Source of the DNA: Acinetobacter parvus DSM 16617 = CIP 108168
Lineage (GTDB): Bacteria > Pseudomonadota > Gammaproteobacteria > Pseudomonadales > Moraxellaceae
Length of the DNA: 28,409 nucleotides
Assembly (NCBI RefSeq): GCF_000368025.1
Contig: NZ_KB849211.1
Location: 201,878 to 230,286 of the forward strand
Direction: 5' to 3'
Part shown: positions 16,301 through 23,520 of the stretch, in pieces
How positions within the stretch are numbered: the first letter of the stretch is position 1
How the letters are laid out: each line of letters begins with the position of its first letter
Notes under the pieces: generated by a model
Database searches by the model: none
The model's input: only the letters and a program-made list of their open reading frames with translations
Told to the model about the DNA's origin: nothing
Made by a program: the position numbers and the translations under genes

Positions 16301-16938
16301 GACGGGGTGTCACCAGCATTTTTGCGGGTCTGGTGGTGGATATTGCCAACTTCCCGAACCGTATTATGATTACCCTGGATGATGGCACTGCCCGTGTTGA
16401 AATCAGCTGCAATCATGAACGTTTCCAGCGCCATAAAGACATTATCAAACTGGAACAGGTGGTGGTGATTGAGGGTGAGATTTATGAACGTGAGGGCTTT
16501 GACCGCCCGATGGCACGTTTAAGCAAGGCATTTAATTTAAATGAAATACGGCAAAAACGGGCACAGAACATTCAGATTCGCCTGGCACATGACCTGATGG
16601 GTAAATCTTTGGCAAAAGATCTGCAAGGCATGCTTTTGCCTTACTGCAACATTGATATGTGTCAGCATATTGGGGTGAAAATCCAGCTTGAGCAAAGTTT
16701 TGCAAGCGCTGAACTGCTGCTGGGCGCACAATGGAAAGTTGCCCCACTTGACGAGCTACTCGCTAAACTGCGTGACTATTTCGGCAAGGATGCGATTTAC
16801 ATCGAATATCAGGTCAAGTCTAAAGCTGCCAAAGTGGTTGAAACGCCAAAAGTTGCGGTTGTTGCGCCACCTCCTGACAATATGTCAATGGACGAAGCTT
16901 TAGACCTCTATCAAGCCGAAGTCTCCCAATATTCTTAA
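13369..16938 (+). CDS. dnaE: DNA polymerase III alpha subunit DnaE
   Basis: This is the replicative polymerase catalytic subunit. The order is an N-terminal PHP domain (FVHLGIHTEFS), then the palm with GPGRGSGAGS (356-365) and MPDFDVDFC, where Asp400 and Asp402 are metal ligands and Asp558 in KFDFLGL is the third. Next come the fingers region, the helix-hairpin-helix region (DCLGIERSSLMAQL area), the OB-fold, and a tail ending EALDLYQAEVSQYS. Length of 1189 aa is normal for the gammaproteobacterial DnaE1 type. The frame from TTG 13369 has AAGGA five bases upstream. An ATG two codons later (13375) is the other candidate, with spacing of 11. trmJ and cysE follow at once on the same strand. Confidence 0.96.
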   Translation: MTMQFVHLGIHTEFSITESIVRIPDLVKVAAAEEMPALAITDLSNLHAAIKFYGACLGKGIKPIMGSVIRLNDAEHRATLLAMSNKGWRNLTEIVSRGFIEGQQLSTPCIQKEWILEQAQDLIILLGQHSDVGKMLCSSNPQKAEPLLEAWIEEFGDRVYLALTRTERVGEEDFILQAAKLAAKYQIGVVAHNDVHFIEQDDFEAHEARVCIADGYVLSDDKRPKPYSPEQYFKTAEQMSELFSDIPSALENTYEIAKRCNVSLQLGTYFLPDFPIPDGYTIDTYFEHLSRTGLEERLNHLYPVEKRGEDWAEVRQPYDERIKYEVDIILKMGFPGYFLIVMDFIQWAKNNGVPVGPGRGSGAGSLVAYSLKITDLDPLRYDLLFERFLNPERVSMPDFDVDFCIAGRDRVIEYVAQHYGREAVSQIATFGTMAAKGAIRDVARVLGKSYGLADRISKMVPTKPLGVDLKQAIEMEPQLKDIVTNPSNPDHDDAAEIWEMALKLEGITRNTGKHAGGVVIAPGKITDYSAVLCDADGTNRVAQYDKDDVEAAGLVKFDFLGLRNLTVIEDAVQNINKRIKSDTPLDIANVELDDKDAYLVFAEANTTAVFQFESVGMKKMLKEARPSKFEEIIAFVSLYRPGPMDLIPDFIHRMHGGEFEYLHPLLESVLEPTYGIMVYQEQVMQAAQFCAGYTLGGADLLRRAMGKKKPEEMVKQRQIFIEGAAKKDINEATANHIFDYMEKFAGYGFNKSHAAAYALVAYHTAWLKAHYPAEFMAAVLSSEMQNTDSIVFLIDDCRNNKLDVLPPSVNMSLYHFHASDERTIVYGLGAIKGVGEQAMQSVIDSRIKEGPYKDLFDFCHRIDLKKINKRTLEALIRAGALDCLGIERSSLMAQLPEAVQAAEQARSNRETGIMDLFGEVEEVQRKPAKPVKPWSDEVRLKGEKDTLGLYLTGHPIDIYRAELKQFVSVKLNELTPTRRGVTSIFAGLVVDIANFPNRIMITLDDGTARVEISCNHERFQRHKDIIKLEQVVVIEGEIYEREGFDRPMARLSKAFNLNEIRQKRAQNIQIRLAHDLMGKSLAKDLQGMLLPYCNIDMCQHIGVKIQLEQSFASAELLLGAQWKVAPLDELLAKLRDYFGKDAIYIEYQVKSKAAKVVETPKVAVVAPPPDNMSMDEALDLYQAEVSQYS

Positions 16939-16951
16939 TTTTGGATAATCT

Positions 16952-17788
16952 ATGAACCTGTTTGACCAAAATCAAGTGTCCAAACATTTGGATCATGTGC
17001 GTATTGTGATGGTGAACACCACGCTACCCGCCAATATCGGCAGTGCCTTACGTGCCATGAAAACCATGGGACTTTCCAAGCTTGTGCTTGTTGCACCAAA
17101 GACATATCCGCATCCTGACATTGATGCCCTTGCTGCAGGCGCACAGGATTTAATTGAGCAGATTGAAATTGTGGAAACGCTGGAACAGGCCATTCAGCAC
17201 TGCCATCTGGTTTTTGGAACCAGTGCCCGCAGCCGAACCATTCCGTGGCCACTACTCGATGTTCGCCCTGCGGCTAAAGAAGCCTTGCAGGCAGCCAGCC
17301 AACAACAAAATATCGCGATTGTGTTTGGCCGTGAAGACCGTGGACTCACCAATGAAGAATTGGCCCTTGCCAATTACCACCTGACCATTCCAGTCAATCC
17401 TGAGTATGGTGTGTTAAATGTAGCGCAGGCAATTCAGGTGGTATGCTATGAACTGCGTATGGCTTCCCTTGAACAAAATGCACCCGCTACGCAAACACCT
17501 GATGACCACATGCAGCTCAAGCAACAACAAAGCATGCAGTGGGATGAGCCTTTGGTCACGCAGCAGCAAATGCAAGAGTTTTATCCCCATTTGGAAAAAA
17601 TGCTGACTGAAATTGAGTTTTTAGACCCAACTAATCCCCGTTTACTGCCGTTACGCTTGCGCCGTTTATTCGGAAGGATACAATTAGATCGTATGGAATA
17701 TCATTTGTTACGTGGAATCTTTAGCCGCGTACAGGCCTTAGCCAATGGTTCATGGAAAAAAACAACGGAGGATCATTCCAATGATTAA
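16952..17788 (+). CDS. trmJ: tRNA (cytidine/uridine-2'-O-)-methyltransferase TrmJ
   Basis: TrmJ is a SPOUT-class enzyme that methylates the ribose of residue 32 in certain tRNAs, using S-adenosylmethionine. The N-terminal half shows RIVMVNTTLPANIGSALRAM and VLVAPKT. FGREDRGLTNEEL and IPVNPEYGVLNVAQA form the knotted SAM-binding region. The extended C-terminal tail of about 90 residues is found in this subgroup. At 278 aa it is slightly longer than the E. coli protein. It begins 13 bases after the dnaE stop and overlaps cysE by eight bases, so translation may be coupled. Confidence 0.93.
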   Translation: MNLFDQNQVSKHLDHVRIVMVNTTLPANIGSALRAMKTMGLSKLVLVAPKTYPHPDIDALAAGAQDLIEQIEIVETLEQAIQHCHLVFGTSARSRTIPWPLLDVRPAAKEALQAASQQQNIAIVFGREDRGLTNEELALANYHLTIPVNPEYGVLNVAQAIQVVCYELRMASLEQNAPATQTPDDHMQLKQQQSMQWDEPLVTQQQMQEFYPHLEKMLTEIEFLDPTNPRLLPLRLRRLFGRIQLDRMEYHLLRGIFSRVQALANGSWKKTTEDHSND

Positions 17789-18593
17789 ACAGCTTAAAGA
17801 AGACATTCAGGCTGTATTTGCACGTGATCCTGCTGCACGCAATACGCTGGAAGTCCTCACCACCTATCCAGGGATTCATGCGTTAATCATGCATCGTATG
17901 GCACATGAACTATGGAAAAAAGAATACAAAGGCTGCGCCCGCCTGCTTTCCTCTTTTAGCCGATTTGCCACAGGTATTGAAATCCATCCTGGCGCAAAAA
18001 TTGGCAAACGTTTTTTTATCGATCATGGCATGGGTGTGGTGATTGGTGAAACTGCCGAAATTGGTGATGATGTCACGCTTTATCATGGTGTTACGCTTGG
18101 CGGTACCACTTGGAATAAAGGCAAGCGCCACCCCACGCTTGAAGATGGTGTGGTGGTGGGCGCAGGTGCTAAAATCCTCGGTCCCTTTACCGTCCATAAA
18201 GGTGCAAAAGTCGGTTCAAATGCGGTGGTAACCAAGGAAGTTCCTGAGGGCGTAACCGCCGTTGGCAACCCTGCACGATACATTTTCAAGGATAAAACCC
18301 AGATTGAGCAGGATGAAGCACGCCGCCGTGATTATGCTGAAAGCATCGGTTTCCAGCCTTATGCCACCACTCAGGAGCAAACAGACCCTTTACTGGAAGG
18401 TATTCGGGTGTTACTGGATCGAATGCAGCAAAATGAAAAGCGCATGAATGTTCTATGCCAGCGTCTTTCTTTACTTGACCCGACCTATAAAGGTCAGAAA
18501 GCAACCACTCAACCTTTTAGCAAGGAAGAGCTAAAAATTATTGAGGAAGTTAGGCGTGAATGTGAAGCCCAAACCAAAACATCTGCCACATAA
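17781..18593 (+). CDS. cysE: Serine O-acetyltransferase CysE
   Basis: CysE acetylates L-serine with acetyl-CoA to O-acetylserine, the precursor of cysteine. The 270-aa chain has the N-terminal helical part and then left-handed beta-helix hexapeptide repeats with HPGAKIGKRFFIDHGMG, VIGETAEIG and RHPTLEDGVVVGAGAKILG. His82 is at the place of E. coli His158, and Glu67 replaces Asp143. This Glu is usual in the Bacillus-type group. The start is chosen at ATG 17781: GGAGG lies about 10 bases before it, and it overlaps the trmJ stop as ATGATTAA. A longer frame from 17745 lies inside trmJ and is unlikely. The C-terminal tail is longer than in short family members. Confidence 0.93.
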   Translation: MIKQLKEDIQAVFARDPAARNTLEVLTTYPGIHALIMHRMAHELWKKEYKGCARLLSSFSRFATGIEIHPGAKIGKRFFIDHGMGVVIGETAEIGDDVTLYHGVTLGGTTWNKGKRHPTLEDGVVVGAGAKILGPFTVHKGAKVGSNAVVTKEVPEGVTAVGNPARYIFKDKTQIEQDEARRRDYAESIGFQPYATTQEQTDPLLEGIRVLLDRMQQNEKRMNVLCQRLSLLDPTYKGQKATTQPFSKEELKIIEEVRRECEAQTKTSAT

Positions 18594-18647
18594 TAAGAGA
18601 TAGGTATCAATAGGCCTTATTTATAAAGAAATGTAACAAGCTTCTCG

Positions 18648-18676
18648 TTGCAAGTTGGTTTTGCTTTTCCTAGACT
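18648..18676 (+). promoter_or_regulatory. Candidate promoter before the TPR-like lipoprotein gene
   Basis: TTGCAA (18648-18653) and TAGACT (18671-18676) are 17 bases apart. GTTGGTTTT (18654-18662) and AAAACCAAC (18680-18688) form an inverted repeat that spans the -10, which could be an operator or attenuator. No other support. Confidence 0.35.
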
Positions 18677-18729
18677 AGTAAAACCAACGACCGACCTAGT
18701 TAATTCACTAAAATTAATGGATATAAAGC

Positions 18730-19638
18730 ATGAATTTTAAGCCTTTGGCATTACTTGTACTTTCAACTTCAGTTTTAACTGCATGTGGTACCCCACCTGT
18801 TGTAAAAAAGGAAGTGGCAGCAGCACCCCAGCCTTTTGTTTTTAAAGAACCAGACCCAACACCACCTTTTTATGCTTTGAATCCAGTTAATTATGATGCG
18901 CCACCAAGTTTTGAGCTTGCAATTAAGGATGCAACAGCACAGCCTGTGACCAAAATGGTGGTAAGCCTACAGAATGACCCATCAAAATCAACCACACTTG
19001 AAGTGAACAAACTGATTGTGCCAACGGTCAACAGCAAACAGCGCAGCATGAAATATGCCGTGCTTGCAGGCGATAATGAAGTTGATGTGACTGAAATTGA
19101 TGATTTCCTGCAACTGGTTGAAGGCAAGGCCCGTCACTATCCACCACGTTTCCCTGACCGTCAGGAACGTAAAGGTTACGAAGCTAAATTAAAAGAAACT
19201 ACACAAAAGCTGGATGCTCTAGCCGAACAGCCAAATGCATCACTGGATGTGTTGACCCGTGCCTTTAAAGCCAGTGTGATGGCACGCAATATGGACCTCG
19301 GAACAGCGTACACCACCAAATCCCTGAATTATGCACAGCGTATTCTGGCGATCAGTCCAAATGACCCTGAAACCAACTTCTGGTTTGGGTTTGGTTTGTC
19401 TGAAGGCGGCGGTCAGCGTGAGGCAATTCCATATTTAGACAAGGCCATTAAAGGTGGTGTACAGGAAGCCTATCTTTCTGCCGCAAACAACTTTCTTTGG
19501 TTAGAACAAAAGAAAAATGCCATCCAGACCTTAAAGAACTATAAAGTGAAATATCCAGATGAAGCTGAAGTGGCTGACCGCCTTATTAGCGAAGTGGAAT
19601 CTGGTAAACGCTGGAATGTATGGCAAGTGCTAAACTGA
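18730..19638 (+). CDS. Lipoprotein with TPR-like C-terminal region (302 aa)
   Basis: The N-terminus is a signal peptide ending in the lipobox LTAC (Cys19), so the protein is probably anchored in a membrane after lipidation. The mature chain starts TPPVVKKEV. The C-terminal about 120 residues resemble tetratricopeptide helices (YAQRILAISPNDPETNFWFGFGLSEGG and REAIPYLDKAIKGG), which bind partner proteins. I cannot name the protein. The next gene on the strand is also a lipoprotein, but a strong terminator separates them. Confidence 0.82.
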   Translation: MNFKPLALLVLSTSVLTACGTPPVVKKEVAAAPQPFVFKEPDPTPPFYALNPVNYDAPPSFELAIKDATAQPVTKMVVSLQNDPSKSTTLEVNKLIVPTVNSKQRSMKYAVLAGDNEVDVTEIDDFLQLVEGKARHYPPRFPDRQERKGYEAKLKETTQKLDALAEQPNASLDVLTRAFKASVMARNMDLGTAYTTKSLNYAQRILAISPNDPETNFWFGFGLSEGGGQREAIPYLDKAIKGGVQEAYLSAANNFLWLEQKKNAIQTLKNYKVKYPDEAEVADRLISEVESGKRWNVWQVLN

Positions 19639-19652
19639 TCCAGATTTTTTGT

Positions 19653-19683
19653 AAAAATAGACTGCTCTAAGCAGTCTATTTTT
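19653..19683 (+). terminator. Terminator after the TPR-like lipoprotein gene
   Basis: AAAAATAGACTGC (19653-19665) and GCAGTCTATTTTT (19671-19683) form a 13-bp stem with a five-base loop, followed by further T residues (to 19685). Confidence 0.85.
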
Positions 19684-19692
19684 TTATACCGA

Positions 19693-19720
19693 TTGAAAAA
19701 GCAACCGTTTTTCGTATTAT
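19693..19720 (+). promoter_or_regulatory. Candidate promoter of the lipase-like lipoprotein gene
   Basis: TTGAAA (19693-19698) and TATTAT (19715-19720) are 16 bases apart, 36 bases before the ATG at 19756. It lies just after the upstream terminator. Confidence 0.5.
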
Positions 19721-19755
19721 AGCTCTAATCTTCGTACTTAATTTGCTGAATTCCG

Positions 19756-21768
19756 ATGCTAGCATTTACTCCAAATTGTCGCCTATTTATTATTACCCTG
19801 CTGAGCACGATGGTCATGAGCGGTTGTCAGGTAGTCAGCCTTAAACAACAGGCGATTGATGTCACCATTGCCAATGAACGTAACAGTATTTTAACCCAGA
19901 AAAAATTAAGCGAAGCCAGCCTCAATGTCCTGTCCATGTCGGGCAAGGAAGCCAGAGTCTGTTCACAGACACCGAATGAATGTATTGCCGACCTACATAA
20001 AATTCCACAAATATTGGATGAACAGTTACTCTCAACAGCAAGTGAACTTTATCTGGCCAAATCCATGGCACTTTCAGATTCATCTGAATGTAAAATAAGT
20101 AAGCTGACCAAACATAAGTCTGAAGATGACCAAAAAATTATCCAGAAAAATTATGAGAACTGTCTAGACCAACAACTGGAAAATCTGGATAAAAGTATCC
20201 GCTATAGTTATGCCTATTTATTTAAAACCTCCCGAAAGCCACAGGAACGGATTTTTGATAACCGACAGGTTCAGATTCGGGATTTTTACAATCAGGCGCT
20301 GACCCAATTGGTCAATGTGCATAGTCTAAGAAATCCCACCACCAATATCACCCCAACCATTAAGATTGCTAACAGCACCTATACCCTTGATATTCAGTCC
20401 TATCAACGGTTACAGGACATGAAGCTTGAGAAGTTTATTTCAAGCTATAACATGAATTTCTCTGGTTTAAGGGCCATTAACCGCCGTGACGGTTTCGGCT
20501 CTGACTTTGTTGCGGTATTTCCCTCTGGTGATGCGTCACAGCATGACAATAAATATATTCTTAACCCTTTAACCTATCATTATCCAAAAGGTACTAATCC
20601 AAACATTCACAAGGCCCGTTATCTGGCGGCAACCATTATTGCCCAGCCGAAAAAACCAACCGCTTCAGTGAATGATGTTTTAACCAGCCCTGAATTTGAG
20701 ATTAAGGTCTATGACCCGTATAGCATTGACAAGGTCAATATCGCAGGCCAGCCGTATTCATTAGCTGCCAATTTTTCCGCACCCTATGGTTTATGGCTGG
20801 CTGAAAATAATCTGGGTGCGGCAGCATACCTAACGCTGATTGACCGTGAGCAGCATTTAACCATGCCGCATCTCTATATGCTGGAACCCTACAATCCCAA
20901 CAAGAAGATCATTGTACTGGTGCATGGTCTGGCCAGTAGCCCTGAAGCATGGATTGCCGTGACCAACGACATTATGGGGGATGCTGTACTACGTGAACAT
21001 TATCAGGTGTGGCAAGTTTTTTATTCAACCAACATGCCGATTCTGGAAAGCCGTTTCCAGATTTATGCCCTGCTCAAGCAAGCCTTTTCCACCGTCAATC
21101 CTAAAGATGTGGCTGCGAAAGACGCTGTTTTGATTGGACATAGTATGGGCGGAATTATTAGTCGTTTACTGGTCAGTGATGCCGACATTTCCAAACAGGC
21201 CCTGGCGATGATGAACAATCTCCAACAGACCCGCTTGAGAAAGCATCCCGTGATTGGTGAACGGCTGAAAATGAAACCGATCACCAACTTTGACCGTGCC
21301 ATTTTCCTGGCCGCACCACATCATGGGACAGATTATGCGGATCGCTGGTTTACTCTGGCTGCACGTAAGATTATTCGCCTGCCTGCAACATTCCTTACCA
21401 CATTGGCAGATACCTTGACCAGTGATGATGTTGACCTGAAAGATTTCGTAAAAACCCTAACCAATGACGTGATTCAGAATGGTCCAAGTGATTTGAGCAA
21501 AAAGTCCAAGTTCATGGAATTGACTGCCAATATTCCACCAGAAAAAGGTCTGGTGTTCCATTCAATTATGGGCAACATCACCAAGAGTGACGACCCTAAT
21601 GTAATTACTGACGGGATTGTGCCTTATAAAAGCGCCCATTTAGATGGTGCTGTTTCTGAAAAAATCATTCATGGCGGCCACTCGATTCAGGAAACGCCAG
21701 AAGCAATTCTGGAATTACGACGAATCCTGCGCCAGCACCTTGTTGATCATGGTTTATATAAACCTTAA
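19756..21768 (+). CDS. Lipase-like alpha/beta hydrolase lipoprotein (670 aa)
   Basis: A signal peptide with lipobox MSGC (Cys24) suggests a membrane-anchored exported protein. The first about 380 residues are a poorly conserved region with no motif I recognise. The C-terminal about 280 residues are an alpha/beta hydrolase: VLVHGLASS (387-395), the elbow IGHSMGG with Ser463, then TDGIVPY for the acid and HGGHSIQ for the His. The domain resembles triacylglycerol lipases and related acyl hydrolases. The substrate is unknown; the surface location fits lipid or ester breakdown or envelope lipid work. At 670 aa it is much longer than a plain lipase, so the N-terminal part may be a binding domain. 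Confidence 0.85.
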   Translation: MLAFTPNCRLFIITLLSTMVMSGCQVVSLKQQAIDVTIANERNSILTQKKLSEASLNVLSMSGKEARVCSQTPNECIADLHKIPQILDEQLLSTASELYLAKSMALSDSSECKISKLTKHKSEDDQKIIQKNYENCLDQQLENLDKSIRYSYAYLFKTSRKPQERIFDNRQVQIRDFYNQALTQLVNVHSLRNPTTNITPTIKIANSTYTLDIQSYQRLQDMKLEKFISSYNMNFSGLRAINRRDGFGSDFVAVFPSGDASQHDNKYILNPLTYHYPKGTNPNIHKARYLAATIIAQPKKPTASVNDVLTSPEFEIKVYDPYSIDKVNIAGQPYSLAANFSAPYGLWLAENNLGAAAYLTLIDREQHLTMPHLYMLEPYNPNKKIIVLVHGLASSPEAWIAVTNDIMGDAVLREHYQVWQVFYSTNMPILESRFQIYALLKQAFSTVNPKDVAAKDAVLIGHSMGGIISRLLVSDADISKQALAMMNNLQQTRLRKHPVIGERLKMKPITNFDRAIFLAAPHHGTDYADRWFTLAARKIIRLPATFLTTLADTLTSDDVDLKDFVKTLTNDVIQNGPSDLSKKSKFMELTANIPPEKGLVFHSIMGNITKSDDPNVITDGIVPYKSAHLDGAVSEKIIHGGHSIQETPEAILELRRILRQHLVDHGLYKP

Positions 21769-21776
21769 CCCAATCC

Positions 21777-21805
21777 AATAAGCCCAAATCCTGTTTGGGC
21801 TTATT
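21777..21805 (+). terminator. Terminator after the lipase-like gene
   Basis: AATAAGCCCAAA (21777-21788) and TTTGGGCTTATT (21794-21805) form a 12-bp stem with a TCCTG loop. Confidence 0.75.
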
Positions 21806-22445
21806 ATTAAGTTTAGCTAAATCATATATCCTAAAGATCAGATATGTTTAGGACTATTTAAAGCTGAACTAAAATGTTACCAGAATCCCATATTTGGCAT
21901 TAAGGAACATCCCCACCCGAATAATGTCAACGCCTGCGGCAAGAGGTGGTCCCACTTGTTTGAACAACTAAAAGCTTATTTATAAGTGATATTCTGCTCT
22001 AGTTAAGCTACCTTATTTTGTTGTGGTAGCTGGTCATACTAAAACTCATCTGGAGTCATTTTATCCAGACTCGAATGAGGTCGTTTCAAATTATAAAATT
22101 CAAATATTTTAAGTTGAGATTGGCGTTATATTTTTAGAATTTAGCTATATATCTTTGTTTTTATATATTTTTAGATTTTTTCAATTTTACCCTTGAATTT
22201 TAATACTATAGACTGCATGTTGTTATACAAGTTAGTTTTAGATATTCGTTATATTTACTTCATCTTGTTGGAGTCAAATAAGCTTATATCTTAGGGTGAA
22301 AATCGTTTTATATTGATTCATTCAATTTTCCGATTTTAGTCATGTAAAAATACTATTTCCCCAATAACTAAAAATTATTTATTCTAGACCTCGTAAACAA
22401 GTAAGGCATTAGCCTCTCAATAAAACCTCAATCATGGAGACAATG
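21806..22445. other. Non-genic stretch with IS3 relic before ahpC
   Basis: No intact gene is supported here. It contains a TCCTAAA/TTTAGGA inverted repeat (21829-21853), a possible truncated reading frame (21877-21960), an IS3-family relic (21961-22125), and then about 300 bases of AT-rich DNA that should hold the ahpC promoter. I could not settle on a promoter there; TACTAT at 22351-22356 is a weak candidate -10. Confidence 0.6.
21961..22125 (-). pseudogene. Relic of an IS3-family element: right end and OrfB C-terminus
   Basis: On the minus strand, 28 codons ending at TAG (22039-22041) encode a sequence with FEFYNLKRPHSSLD and MTPDEF, the typical end of IS3-family OrfB transposases. A stop lies in frame just upstream (126-128 beyond 22000), so the rest is gone. 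The outer end begins TGAACAACT (21961-21969), and TATAAGTGATATTCTGCTC (21981-21999) is identical over 19 bases to the end of the IS3-family copy at 28015-28033. Twelve extra or changed bases separate the two parts. This is a decayed fragment. Confidence 0.75.
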
Positions 22446-23009
22446 ATGAGCTTAATTAATACTGAAGTTAAACCATTTAAAGCTGATGCATTCCGTAACG
22501 GTGAATTCATTCAAGTTACTGACGCTGATCTTAAAGGTAAATGGTCTGTTCTTATTTTCATGCCTGCCGCATTTACATTCAACTGTCCAACAGAAGTTGA
22601 AGATGCTGCTGAGAACTATGCAGAATTCCAAAAAGCTGGTGCAGAAGTTTATATCGTAACAACTGATACTCATTTCTCTCACAAAGTATGGCACGAAACT
22701 TCTCCTGCTGTAGGTAAAGCTCAATTCCCATTAGTTGGTGATCCTACACATCAATTAACACGTGCTTTTGATGTGCATATCGAAGAAGCTGGTTTAGCTT
22801 TACGTGGTACGTTCATCATCAACCCTGAAGGCGTAATTAAAACTGCTGAAATTCATGACAATGCTATTGCTCGTGATGTATCAGAAACTTTACGTAAACT
22901 TAAGGCTGCTCAATTCGTAGCAAGCCACCCAGGCGAAGTTTGCCCAGCGAAATGGAAAGAAGGTGAAGCGACTCTTGCTCCATCTATCGACCTAGTGGGT
23001 AAAATCTAA
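22446..23009 (+). CDS. ahpC: Alkyl hydroperoxide reductase peroxiredoxin AhpC
   Basis: AhpC is a typical 2-Cys peroxiredoxin that reduces H2O2 and organic peroxides and is re-reduced by AhpF. The peroxidatic Cys47 lies in AFTFNCPTE and the resolving Cys166 in HPGEVCPAKW. The 187-aa length, the MSLINTEVKPF start and the tail SIDLVGKI are close to the E. coli protein. Around the active site, MPAAF replaces the common YPADF, while the P-x3-T-x2-C pattern is kept. I used the ATG at 22446, six bases after GGAG; two ATGs upstream in the frame (22434 and 22443) have poorer sites. Codon use is simple and biased, as expected for a highly expressed gene. ahpF is 3.3 kb downstream, not adjacent. Confidence 0.95.
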   Translation: MSLINTEVKPFKADAFRNGEFIQVTDADLKGKWSVLIFMPAAFTFNCPTEVEDAAENYAEFQKAGAEVYIVTTDTHFSHKVWHETSPAVGKAQFPLVGDPTHQLTRAFDVHIEEAGLALRGTFIINPEGVIKTAEIHDNAIARDVSETLRKLKAAQFVASHPGEVCPAKWKEGEATLAPSIDLVGKI

Positions 23010-23033
23010 TTCTTTAGATTGAACAACCTCGTC

Positions 23034-23065
23034 AGAAGCCACTCTTTTTAGGGTGGTTTCTTTTT
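23034..23065 (+). terminator. Terminator after ahpC
   Basis: AGAAGCCAC (23034-23042) and GTGGTTTCT (23053-23061) pair with one G-U, and a T-run follows to 23065. Confidence 0.75.
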
Positions 23066-23177
23066 ATCTGCCTTTATATAAATTTCTTATCCGCTCTCCC
23101 CCAGCTTGATAGCAAAATTTTTACAATTCTTATACTTATAAATTTATAACGAAATTCATTTATCAATTGTCAGCCTG

Positions 23178-23194
23178 CATTACATGGAGTAATG
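23178..23194. promoter_or_regulatory. Short inverted repeat upstream of the KTSC gene
   Basis: CATTAC (23178-23183) and GTAATG (23189-23194) flank ATGGA. TTGTCA (23167-23172) lies just before, as a possible -35. The repeat could be an operator. Weak evidence. Confidence 0.3.
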
Positions 23195-23261
23195 TCAAAT
23201 TATGAAACATAAAGAGTTTTTTGTATGTACTAAATGATCAAACTGAAATGGGGGCAAATAT

Positions 23262-23474
23262 ATGGAAAAAACTGTTGTTGTAACCTCTTGGAAATATGAT
23301 ATTTCTTCACGCTATTTAAAAATTTTTTACAGCAATGGCACAGCCGAGCTTTATCATCCTGTTCCAGAATTTGTGTATGACAATTTGCTACGCACAACCG
23401 ATAAGACTGCTTTTGTCCATAAATACCTTGAGTTTGATCTTCATTTTAAACGACTTTATCTTTTAGCCTCATAA
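23262..23474 (+). CDS. KTSC-domain protein (70 aa)
   Basis: This small protein resembles the KTSC domain in layout: TSWKYDISSRYLKIFYSNGTAEL, then YHPVPEFVYDNLLRT, and a C-terminal stretch with HKYLEFDLHFKRL. The namesake Lys-Thr-Ser-Cys residues are not strictly kept. The role is unclear in the family; related domains occur with RNA- or DNA-related proteins. The start has a G-rich leader GGGG about 10 bases upstream. It lies between ahpC and alkM with its own bidirectional terminator, so it is likely transcribed alone. Confidence 0.7.
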   Translation: MEKTVVVTSWKYDISSRYLKIFYSNGTAELYHPVPEFVYDNLLRTTDKTAFVHKYLEFDLHFKRLYLLAS

Positions 23475-23476
23475 AT

Positions 23477-23508
23477 AAAAAACCAGCCTATGTTAAGGCT
23501 GGTTTTTT
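23477..23508. terminator. Bidirectional terminator between the KTSC gene and alkM
   Basis: AAAAAACCAGCCT (23477-23489) and AGGCTGGTTTTTT (23496-23508) form a 13-bp stem with a six-base loop. It serves the plus-strand KTSC gene and the convergent alkM. Confidence 0.88.
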
Positions 23509-23520
23509 TATTTAAATTTA

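Noticed and set aside
17745..17780. Longer cysE start at 17745
   Set aside because: It lies inside trmJ and has no ribosome site, whereas ATG 17781 has GGAGG and the normal N-terminus.
22126..22433. Coding remnant in the AT-rich stretch before ahpC
   Set aside because: Frames on both strands are broken by stops and I could not recognise any protein.
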